Assembly (NCBI GenBank): GCA_964304625.1
Contig: OZ199840.1
Span: 3,038,001 to 3,102,000, forward strand
Reading direction: 5' to 3'
DNA length: 64,000 nt
Source: Kudoa neothunni
Taxonomy: Eukaryota; Cnidaria
Part shown: in pieces, positions 49,086 through 59,743 of the stretch
Position numbering within the stretch: the first letter of the stretch is position 1
Layout: each line of letters starts with the position of its first letter
Made by a program: the position numbers and the translations under genes
The notes under the pieces: generated by a model
Told to the model about the DNA's origin: nothing
Seen by the model: the letters and a program-made list of their open reading frames with translations, nothing else
Database searches by the model: none

Positions 49086-49576
49086 AAATATGGCATAGTG
49101 GTGTTAGATGTGGCTCGCATACCGTGAGGTTGCTAGTTTAAGGCCTGATCCGTACGCCCCTGTATTCCAAATCCGGAGTTAAACAGGAAGGCTGTAATAA
49201 TGGCAGGAATCTACGATTCATCGTGGTCTTGCTTGCAGCTGGGAGGAGAGCCTGGTGGAAGGATAGATCTGAGGCGCTCACAAATGCGAGAATAAAGGAA
49301 CCAAATTAAACCCAATTGGGGATTTCAGTGGAGCTGACGCCCGCATTCAGACGACCTTCGCAAACTAATTCAGGGCTAGTCCAGGGTGCGGCTAGGGGTG
49401 ATGGTTGCTCCGAAACGAAGATGTTTTGAAAGTTAAAATCCCACACTATCGCATAAATTTAAGTCGCCTTAGTATGACGCTGTGATGCCTACAACGTGAA
49501 TGGAGAAGGCCTAACCAGCCCGAAATTCACAACCTAACAAGTTGCGCCAGGAGTTTGACCTTGTAAATAAAAAAAC
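49086..49576 (+). repeat. tRNA-derived SINE, about 490 bp, G+C-rich body
   Basis: The head has an A box TGGCATAGTGGTG (49091-49103) and a B-box-like TAGTTTAAGGCC (49133-49144) at normal Pol III spacing. The 430-bp body is much richer in G+C than its surroundings (for example GGGAGGAGAGCCTGGTGGAA) and has no long open frame. It ends with CTTGTAAATAAAAAAAC, an A-rich tail. The base composition contrast and tRNA-like head argue for an inserted SINE. The family is unknown to me. Confidence 0.6.
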
Positions 49577-49726
49577 TATAATCTTCCTTGTCGTATGGTA
49601 CATAAAATTTCAAAATCACAATTTATTATTGGTTAGCACAATATAATTCAAATATTTTAAATTTATCATTATTAAATTAATGAATAAGATTGTCTTTAGA
49701 ATGTTCTTTGAAAGAGTATTCTAACG

Positions 49727-50093
49727 CAGAGGATCTCAACCGGGGTAAATTAAGTGACATCAAAATCTGATACAGGAAATTTTTGCATAATTCGGCTCCT
49801 TACATACTTAAGGATTTCTGAAGAATTATACTGATCAGAGCTAATGAACTCAATTAAGATGTTTCCAGAAATGCAAAAAATGGTTTTAGGAATGTGCGTA
49901 ACAACTATTTATAAAACTATGAAAAATATCTATCTTTGATGCCTCGATTTTCTTTTAGAGATGAAGCGTAATAATCCTTAAATAAATATACAACCTTAAA
50001 ATAGACATGAATTTAGTTTCCATGTTATGGGGTTAAATTTGGATTTTTCACCAGGCTGAGGGTAAATTTTATAAAAACGGTTGAGAACGCCTG
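49727..50093. mobile_element. hAT-type MITE (367 bp)
   Basis: The left end is CAGAGGATCTCAACCG and the right end, read inward, is CAGGCGTTCTCAACCG, so the terminal repeats match at 13 of 16 positions. The flanking octamers ttctaacg and acttaaaa both fit nnnTAnnn but are poor copies of each other. Non-coding. Likely mobilised by a Charlie or Buster-like transposase. Confidence 0.7.
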
Positions 50094-50315
50094 ACTTAAA
50101 AGATTAATAAACATTGGAAGATTCCTTCATAGAGGTTATCACAATATCTTACAGGCCCTCTTTTAATTTTGAAACATATCGATAGCAATATTGTTTATTC
50201 AAAAGTTACAAATTTTTCTCCAAGACAAGAGAAAACAATTAAAATGTATTATGCTAGGAGTTTATCGTATCGTGTGATTTTCTTTAATTGTCGCTCACAT
50301 TTTGTTTGTGTAAGG

Positions 50316-50560
50316 CAGTATTTCCCAACGCGGCGCATGAAAAAACTTAAGTGAGGCATAGAAATTTTTGAATTTGTAATGAACCGCTCTGATGGGACCC
50401 TAAAAATCCTGAGTATTGGTGTGACGTACTTTTAAATCAATTTCGCGATTTTCGATATGGCTTATTTTCAAGCGACGATTAACGTCATAAAGAATACAAA
50501 GAATAATTTCTAAATATATACAAATTAATAATAATAATATTTAACGTGTCTTTCGTCCAA
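50316..50560 (+). mobile_element. hAT-derived repeat, copy 2
   Basis: Begins CAGTATTTCCCAACGCGGCG and shares its interior blocks with 38948-39232: a GATTTTCGATATGG-CTTATTTTCAAGCGA stretch, AACGTCATAAAG and TTTAACGTGTC. The right end is not identified. Confidence 0.55.
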
Positions 50561-51517
50561 ATAAAATCAGTTTAGAATCATATACCCATTTTTTGATTAA
50601 ACCTGATGTAATATTGATTAATTTTGTATTTATATTCTTTATTTTATGTTAATTAGCCCCATATACACGAAAGTTTTTCCTAATGAAGGTTGGATTACCA
50701 CGAGTTAAATTTGACGCTGTTCTTGACGGAATGAAGAATTAAATATGTTAATTCTTGGAGTCCATCGATAAGTTGTTAGTTCGGTTAGAATATATTTTAA
50801 TGTTAATGAGAAAAGAAATGTATGTTAATTGTTTTCAAAGTTCAAGGTGATAAGGAGTTTTATTCAAGTTAAAAAAGTCAATACTCACGCAAAAAGTTTT
50901 GCACGGAACCTTAGTTCAAGAAAACGTGAGCGCGATAAGAAAAGGATTGGGAAGCAAAATTAAGGTCTCAATTTTTCAAAATACTATTAAATCAACAATA
51001 ATAATAATAATAATCATCATCGTCATCATCATCATTGACTGGTATTTAGAAAAACGAATTTTTCGTCCATAAAGAATTAATAAATAGAAGCGACTAAAGA
51101 TTATTAATTTCCTAGAGAATTTAAATCTTTTAAAATTTTACGCTTTATTTATTTAGTGAGACAAAATCGAAAATTTATGTAACTAAAATATTATATATTA
51201 ATATTGGCTATATCCAGAGAAATCGTCATCTGAGCCAATAGCTTGTTGAAAGATGAAAATTGCACGGATCCGTGTCATTAGCCAGTTCCAACAATGTGTG
51301 GTCATAAGGATGATCCTCTGCTGGCTAAATTGGACAAAATGAGAATACTTACGCAGCAACAGAAAAAATATCACGCATAAAATATAAAATGTTTATAAAG
51401 CTACAATCGTTATATTTTGGTGTATGGGTTACAAAAAGCAATACAACAGCCAGTAGCACATGAAAATCAAACTGATTACACATGCAATATAAGCATTGTG
51501 CGAATGAGGAGTACGCT
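50561..51517. other. Intergenic stretch 3' of p190RhoGAP
   Basis: Contains a simple repeat of ATA then ATC units at about 50997-51034. Nothing else is recognised. Confidence 0.4.
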
Positions 51518-54500
51518 TTAGATGGCAGTTTCTGGAAAAATTTCGAAATATTTATCGATAATTGTGGTGAAAAACGATGTAAACACAGGTCCATCCTGGT
51601 TGATCATAGTGACAGACTCGATAGCAGGTCTAACAATTGTAGGCCACCAGCATAATGAGAGATTATTGGGCATCATTTGGTTGGTAGAACTGTATTTGGA
51701 TACACTATACAATGGCAATTAAACCAGCAAAAATCATCAAAATGCAATACTTGTTGAGATGTTTCATAAGAGATTTAAATGTTTCAAAAGAAAACCTATC
51801 CAACTGAGAACAAATGGCCTGGATAGTGCCAATAGGTATGTCATTATTTTTCGGTTTATCTACACAATGTATTATAGAAATATGACAATAGAGAAACTAC
51901 TTAGCAACTGAACTAATAGTGCTTGAGGAAACAAAGGCGTTGGAAGTGACTTTATAAAACTTTTTAGAGAACTTGTAAACACATGCACATTATATTCGAG
52001 ATTGGTAAGATTGATATCGTTATCTAAAGGTGAGATAGATATAGAATAAAAAATTTGATTTATATTTCAGTATTGAATTTATTGGCACGACAGAACTAGA
52101 ATTCTGCAGTGTCTAGATAGGTTTAATGAGCAAGTGGATATTTATGGTAAGTCAGTCTTCCAACTAAACCGCGTTTATAACTCTAGACATCACAAACTAA
52201 CCTAATCTAACAATTGGAATATTAGGCGTCGTGTCAATAATTTCATTTTTTAATTTGAATTTTGAAAACAATAAATTTACCCTGAGAAAAACTACTAATG
52301 AGTTGATCTATGTTGTGTTTACGCCCACTTAATCGATATAAACCTTCAGTTTGTAGACCGATCTCCTCGATATGTTGGATAACCTTGTCCATAAATTTGG
52401 GCGTGCCGTTTTCACCATCGCAGACATCACACAAAGGTTTTCCAATGAAACCATTATCACAATTATCATTCACATTATAAGAATTAAGATCCTTTTTGGT
52501 TTTTATAGTACTCCATTGTTCAATTTTATCCAAAACAGACATCGTGTGATTTTTATCGTTCGTAGCTGAGCTATGATTGGGTGGTAATGCTCCAATAATG
52601 TTAGAATTCAACGTTTGTGAACCTCCAGAAATAAGTCTTTTGGAAGCTTTCGATTTGATATTATTAAACATTTTGTTGAATTGATTGGAGATCTTGTTTT
52701 TATCGGCTAATTTATTTTTTTTCTTTATGGTCGAATTTGGTAGATCATTACCTAGAATATCAAAATATGGTCACGACAATAGAAATAATAGGAATACTGT
52801 CATTTTTAAGGGTCAACGAAGAATTTTTGCATCCAAGTGATAAGGTATTCAAATAGCCACCAGAGATGATATCAAGGCAATGCTGTGCATCGTTTTGATT
52901 GGTATCTCCAGATTTATTGGTGTCACTGCTGGTGAGGTCACTGGTGGTTAACGAACCTGACCTAGCGTTGGAAGCGGTGACAATAGAGGCAGCATTAGTC
53001 AATGAGGATTTTGGCGGTTGATGTCGCCGGAGTTTATTGAAACGTTCCGGCTGTTTGTGTTCCTTCATGTTTAATGTACCACCACCACCACCACCATGAT
53101 CACGATCACGATCAATCGAGTTGGAAACCAAATCGATATTACTACTGACTTTATCCGAACCATCATTGATATCATTGTAGGAAAGTAGTTTGGTGCTGGT
53201 AGAGTTTTCCACTGCTCCATAGGCATTTTCAACCAATCTGCCGTCACATAATGAGGCAGCTGTAGCAGATTTATCGCCTCTTTTTATTCGATTGGTGGTC
53301 CATTTCCTGGATTTACTAGCACCACTGGCAATAGAAATGGTGTTTGCACTAGCAGGGGTGATACATTGGATTCTTATGCCAAGCCACTTTAGAGCTGGTA
53401 TTATAAAATGATGCGATATGTGTTGAGGGGCCGGTGGCTGTTATTGTTTGTCGCCCTTTTTTAAATCTGGAACCGGCCAACAGCTTGTAAAGTTGGATTC
53501 TTTGCCAAGTGTGTCCAGGTTGCTAACCACCGAACCACCAGCGGTGATATCGTCAATGGATTCCGAAATTGAATAGCTGTACTGGGTGTTATTTTCGCAG
53601 CACAGATCAAAAAATGTATTCAATTTTCGAACTAAAGAATTAGAATTAATAGATTGATCGGACATTACAAATCCCAATGGTGAGCGATCAATTCCCAAGT
53701 TCACCACCCCGTTAAAACCGTGAAAGATCCTCGGTAAGAGCGTGAAACTGAAGTTGGAAGCCTTTGTTAATCTACCCTCATTATTGAAATCTGACACCAT
53801 AAATGTTTCAATTGTTTAATTGTTTACTTAATCACATTATTGATGTGTTTTAAAAAACTACCTAAATTCCAGTGTTTAACTTGTTGGATTAATCGCTCTG
53901 TTAATCTGAATTTAAGTAGTGCGCCAAAAAAAAATACAAGCTTCGAACAGTGTCGGGATAATCCTTCATCAGAGAGTAGCTGAATAGCGCTTTTGGTTGC
54001 AAGTTGGGTGTGTTGACAGACATTGCAATCAACACCGCAGGGCGATTTTCGTAGATTGGCCAACACACAGATTATATGGGTAGGCATTCCCAAATTTCGA
54101 TGCATTAGTGCACGCATAGCCTCAATTGATGCCAATCTTCCAGTTGTGCATACCGCTATAATTCCACCAATTTTACTCCATTTATATGTGGCTATATGGG
54201 TAAAAATAAGAATTAAGAATGTTTAAAAAAAGGTTTGTTTGTAAATACAGTGATATGGAACAAAAGTGATGTCAATGTAATGAGCGTTTTTGGTTTGAGA
54301 TGACTCGAAAAGGATACGAAAGGTGTTGCTCTCACTGAAGAAGTAGTACTTTCTATTGAAGATAATCATACGAGCAATCATTTCAATAGGAAAAGGGTCA
54401 CCACACATCATACTCACAGCAACACTACAAATAAAACATAATTAATATCGTTCTATCAGAGTAGCCCTTGGTATTATCGTTGGTACTTTATTTTGTGGCC

Positions 54501-57500
54501 TACTTCCAAATTGTACTGAGTGATGTAATCGTAGTTTCGTATTAGTGTGTAGAGTATGGATTTAAAGCATTCTTCAGGGGTTGATTCTATTTGTTCCACG
54601 TTGAATTCGTATCTAACAATCGAAATTTAGGAAAATAATTGCTAATTTGACGCGTTAAAACGTTAAAACAAGTGATTGGACGTAAAAATAAATCTTAATA
54701 TAAAAACAATTAGTCATGAAAACAAAAGCCGGATTAGGATTAGGTGGTTATACAAACTGTTAATTAGGCGGTTTATATTAGTTAATTAAGCATACACATC
54801 TAATTTAATGGTGAATAAAAGATTATAGAGGCATTACAATGAAGCAAGTCTAGACATAAATCTTCTACTGTCCAGTGGCAGGCTTGACATATCGCCCTTT
54901 CTATTCACACTACTGCTTCTTTTATCTCTTGTTGAACTTCTTTGGCTCGGTGATAATGAATCATGCCTCGACAAGGACGAATGTTCACTATCTAGGTGCC
55001 GATTTTTGGCGGGCTGAAAAATAGTCACCGAATTGACAACGCGTTTTGTTGTCAAATCAGTTGATTAGCATCCAAATCTTGATACACCACATTGGAGAAT
55101 GAGTTGATAAAGTTGTACAACAACGAGTGTGTGTCGTACTGAGAAAAATACACGAAAAAATTGATATAAGATATGGGTATGAATTTTTGTTCGATGTGTT
55201 TGATATTACCCCAGTTGCTTTCGAACCAAATCAATCGAAACGGAAATGACACATCATTAAACAAGAATTTGTCCGTCGGTGCATCACCGCCACTAGTGTT
55301 ATTGTTATCGAGGCCGTTTTCACGCCAACTCATAATGTTATTGAAAGTGAATGTCGAGTTTAGAACCGGCTCACATTTGCTACCACTATAATGTTTCAAC
55401 ACAGCCTTATAGAGACTTTCAAATTGAGCTTTAGGGCAGATAACAAAAATATTGATGGTGTTTTCGGATGTGAACTCTTGACTAGGCAACATTTTGAATG
55501 GAACCCTAAATGAAATCAAGTAAAAATCGTGCTACATGTATGAGAAGGTGTGTAAGAGTTTATTTGTCATTGAAGCAATAGAAACTACATACAGGAAATG
55601 AGGAAATGTGCTGGTAAACACATTAACAAGATTTCTAATGCATGACGATTCGTCAACAGAATTCAATATACAAAGAGCGGCACGATCTCGACTGGCCAAA
55701 TGATTGATTATCCAGCCGTCACGAGCACTTGTCAACCTTCCGTCCAATTTTTTGAAGCGTTCGTCGTTTTGAAGAAGGTTTCTAACCGAACCCATTTTAA
55801 ATTTGCCTTGCAGCAGTGCATCAATCGCTATGACATTTTCAAACAACAGTTCGTGGAAATTTCGTTTCGCTTTCTCTTTAAGCATTTCAGAGTATTTAGT
55901 AAAAATGGGCGTAAATTCGTACTCCATAATAGCCTAAAACAAAAATCAGCAATACGTCGAGATTGGCAGCAGCAGCAGCAGCTTCATGAGTAACAACCAG
56001 CTAATTATTGATGGTTATTCTCGACATGCCATTTCAAACACAGGAGGCAGTTAATAAAAATTATATGCGATATCATGATATCATTTTGGTGGTTAGTTTA
56101 TTGTTACCATGATGATTCATTTGAACAACATCTGGTTTAATTAATAAAAAGTTATTTTCTAAATATATTATTAATTACGAATCAGTTAATTTACTAAAAA
56201 TCACCAATTGTTTAGTTAACGCTTTGTTAAATTAGATAATTAATTGCTTTTTGGCTATTATATAACCAATTAACTAATATTTTGTTGGTTGGCAATTGGT
56301 TAATTAACCAATATCTTTTTAATATGACAATTAAATAATTAATTAGTATCTTTTCAGATGCCAATTAGTTAATTAACCAACATCTTTTTAGAAGAAAATT
56401 AATTAATTAACATTGTTTAAGATGACAATTAATAATTAATAATGATAAAAGGAACAATTAGCTGATTGGAAATGGAATAATTGAGTACCTGAGATAGACG
56501 ATCATAACCACGAAAGAGCAATTTGTAGGCCACTTCTTCAACAGCATCACACGATCGGAACTCTCCTTCATCGATCATTTTAAGTAGTTGCTCTTCGAGT
56601 TGACTACCAACAGCTTCTTGATTATTTTTTTCGGCCAAGTCAAGTAGGAAACGATCAAATTCGATCCTACAATCGTCAATATCGAGAAAGTCCAATGGAA
56701 CTTTGAATTTGAACAGTCTACTTGCAATGTCATCGTCGACCACGAACAAATAGATGAAATTGTTCAATCTTTCGACACTATTCCAGTAATGAGACTCGGA
56801 GTTTTTCACAAAAAAATCGTTGAAATTGGAGATATTTTCCAAATAATTCAAACATTTGTCCCATTTCCAGGAGCACACGGACAGCGATTTGATGTCGGAA
56901 AAAATCGAGTATAATGCACTGACAAAAGTTGACATGTATTTTCTTCGGAGCCATTTTTCCACTAGAGTGTACCGTTGAATGTAAACAGCTTCAAAGATGT
57001 TGGAAAGTTTTTCAGTGCCAAATAAACACACGTTTTCATTTAGAACATTGATATCATCTTGGTTGTTGCTGGATTGTACGAGCTGGTAAAACTTGGTGTA
57101 GTTGTAATTTTGAGTGGCAAGCTGTTCTGCAAACTTTGAGATTAGACCAATAAATTTTTGTGCTTGTTGATTGAGAGATAGACAATTTTTCGCAAATCTA
57201 ACCTGAAAGCAAGAGATACTATCTGTATATTTCGGCAAATGGTTGAGTGAGATCATTTGTTCACTGGTGTTTTCAGAGTATTTGTGTGAGTTGAGCGGTA
57301 GAATCCAGTTATCGATTGATTTTTTCCGTATGGCGTCAAACAACTTGATTTGCTGCACTAACGCTTGACCACTGGTCGCATTCATTATGGATTTCCGGTA
57401 GTAGTGCAGGTAGACCAATGTTTCAAAACAATTCACTACATTCACATTGTACAATGAAGACACCTCAATCAGAGGAAGATCGAGTTGATTTTTGTCGATG

Positions 57501-58297
57501 AAATCTTTCAGCACCTCCAACATATCCTCACTTTCGAACGAATCACATTTTGATGCCGCTATCAAAACCGACACTTGGCTGTCAATCAACTTTTGTCGAA
57601 TTCGATTGTAGAAACCCAACACAAACGACAACTGTTGATTCATAAATTGGATATTCTCTTCCACACTAACCACCACAATGTAACAATCAATAGCAAATTG
57701 ATTTTCGTGATAGCCAGTACGAAAAGAATCTTTCACATAGTTGTTAGGATTTATCACCTGATCGTAACACATATAACCAATCTTTTTCGATGAACAAAAC
57801 ATATTTTGAGTGATATATTTGAGATGGTCTCTATAGATAGTATTTTGGTCGGGTTGATGATCGGTGTAGAATGAAGACGATTCGCACAAATAAGTGAATT
57901 CCAACACATTGATCATTTGGTCGATACCCTTTCCAAAATTGTCATCATCACGTACACTATTAGTACTGATATCGCTATTGCTTCTAATAGAGTATTTTTT
58001 AGAGTGGGGTTCATCATCAATTTTCAGACTCACTGTTCTGCTACCCCAATACAAAAATTGATCATTGTTAATTACACTCGATAATTTCATGGTGTCTTGA
58101 GGAAACAATGACTCGTGTGAACTGCATTGTTTATCTTCATCCGGCTTCATATAACGATTGCATATAAAACTTTTCCCAGGTTTCGCATCATAACAACACT
58201 CTTGGGTATCGATGGGTAGACCCACAACAGCTATATTCCATGGAACCGAACTGGTATGGAATGCCTTTTGAGTAGTTTCACTTTTAACTCCTCCCAT
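51518..58297 (-). CDS. RhoGAPp190: p190-type RhoGAP (ARHGAP35/ARHGAP5 orthologue)
   Basis: Multi-exon, minus strand, start ATG 58297, stop 51518. Exon 1 (56489-58297) encodes the N-terminal GTPase-like domain: NIAVVGL, GKSFICNRY, VINNDQFLYWG, AASKCD (NKxD-type) and IEVSSLYNVNV. FF repeats follow and run into exon 55593-55933. The pG1 pseudo-GTPase domain lies in about 55093-55505, and a Ser-rich exon at about 54835-55030 follows. The pG2 domain (VSMMCGDPFPIEM) lies in about 53824-54620. A disordered Ser/Thr linker spans 52760-53800. The RhoGAP domain is encoded by four exons: 52265-52671 (FIGKPL, then GLQTEGLYRLSGRKHNI with the Arg finger), about 51902-52027, about 51769-51870, and 51518-51718 (NNLSLCWWPTIVRP). 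It switches off Rho downstream of adhesion signals. Introns are mostly small (one is 36 nt). Some linker junctions between 52672 and 54135 are unresolved. Confidence 0.93.
55934..56488 (-). repeat. p190RhoGAP intron with a 34-bp minisatellite (about 56293-56440)
   Basis: This 555-nt intron is far longer than most in the gene. From about 56293 a unit of 34-35 bp, built as CAATTAGTTAATTAACCAAT then ATCTTTTTAGATGA, repeats at 56293, 56328, 56362, 56396 and (shortened) 56426. Each unit holds the palindrome TTAATTAA. Confidence 0.7.
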
Positions 58298-58656
58298 TAA
58301 ACAATCAATGAATCAATCAGAAGGTCATAAGCAGATTTATTCGCATTCAACCGTTAATGCGCATGTCTTCATATGTGATCTTAGATTTTTTCGGTGGGTA
58401 TTTCAACGTTATACATTTCGATAACACTAAAAATTATTGTTGTCTTTCAAGCTCTACATATACTCAATCAGATAATTAGATTTCATAACATTTAACACTC
58501 AAATTATATCCAATATAATACAATTGAACTATTATGCTATCAAATTATGGTGCATTATTGTTTAATTAATTTTAAGCTGTATCCAATTATCAACCCAACA
58601 ACTCTTTTGTATTTTATTTCAATGAAGAACAAAACCTTTTTGAAACAGTATTCGAG
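58298..58656. promoter_or_regulatory. Possible bidirectional promoter between p190RhoGAP and a small gene
   Basis: This 359-base gap separates the p190RhoGAP start codon (minus strand) from the start of a putative small plus-strand gene. No TATA box or initiator stands out. Assigned by position only. Confidence 0.25.
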
Positions 58657-58875
58657 ATGGATCGTCAACCTAATCCCCCTATATTCCTGATCAAATTACA
58701 GTACAAATACTGTGTAGTCTCCCAACCACGCTCACCTACAGCAAAACTCCATCACGTTAAGTATGTGCTACTAAATTATTTTGTTCAAATTCACATCAAC
58801 AAATAGTAACTGATTTTCTGTTATTAAAGCACAAGACATGTAGAAAATATGGCTTATATTACGGCGAGCGCATAA
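58657..58875 (+). CDS. Putative two-exon small protein (49 residues), unrecognised
   Basis: ATG at 58657 opens a frame of moderate G+C (MDRQPNPPIFLIKLQYKYC, then SQPRSPTAKLHHV). It runs to a strong donor GTATGTG at 58761. A 69-nt intron ends in TTATTAAAG at 58829. The second exon (TRHVENMAYITASA) restores the frame and stops at 58875. Codon use looks more like the host genes than the surrounding AT-rich DNA. No family is recognised. It could equally be a chance frame or the first exons of something longer. Confidence 0.3.
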
Positions 58876-59440
58876 AAATTTTAAGCTTGATATATCATCT
58901 TCTATCGGATGATTTTGCTAGATATAATACCACAGCCAAGTGTTATTCTACACCTTCGTAATACGATTTAACTTCGAATTAATTTATTGTTATTTGTGGT
59001 GGTAAACTTTTAAGCTTATTAACAGATCTTGGCCCAATCAATTTTAATATTTGTGTATTGGTAGCTAATGTTTAATCCAACAATTAGGTTATATTCTCTA
59101 TGCTTTATTTTAGAAAGCTCGCAAAAATAGTTACACAAAGGCTTAGTGGGTCCCTTTTATGTCCAAGTATAGATTGATCGAATAAAGTCATTTAATTGTT
59201 GTATGATGTTTTTTTATAGTTTTTTGACTAAAAATATTCATAGGATGTGATTTTTGTAATATTTAGCTATACGATTGACTTTTTGATTCTGATAATGGTG
59301 AAGGAGACGACTACTCGACTTCAACCTCAAACTTCACTTATTTCCGCCGATTTTTTATGATAATTTTTTTACAATTATGGATGGTGGGCAGGAGCATTTA
59401 ACTCCCAACAAATTTAATTACAAAATTTAAGCAACCTGCA
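58876..59440. other. Noncoding stretch left of the inverted repeat
   Basis: AT-rich, with no recognised feature other than a TTAA at 59427-59430, ten bases before the inverted repeat arm. Confidence 0.4.
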
Positions 59441-59743
59441 GATTAATCCTCTAGTTGTTTTACTTAAGTCTGTACTATATTAGGATTTAAATTGTTACTT
59501 CTTATTTGTAACATATATACTTCATAGTTACACACTTCTTATTGTCATTAATGAATCATACATTTTCTCTCCATGATGGGTTTGAAAATTTGTGATAATA
59601 ATAGAAGATATTAGGTAAATGTAAAACTTGTCGCATTAGAAAACACTCTTTTGTACACCTTTGTTAATCACCACTTTTTTTCTTTATTTTCTTTAATAAC
59701 ATAAACACGTTTGGTGCGCAAAACTTTAACTCCAATAAATAAT
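59441..59743 (+). repeat. Left arm of a 303-bp near-perfect inverted repeat
   Basis: Runs from GATTAATCCTCTAGTTG to CCAATAAATAAT. Compared base by base with the reverse complement of 61608-61910, I find a single mismatch (a C/T difference in the CATA(C/T)ATTTTC segment) and no indel. Non-coding. Confidence 0.95.
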
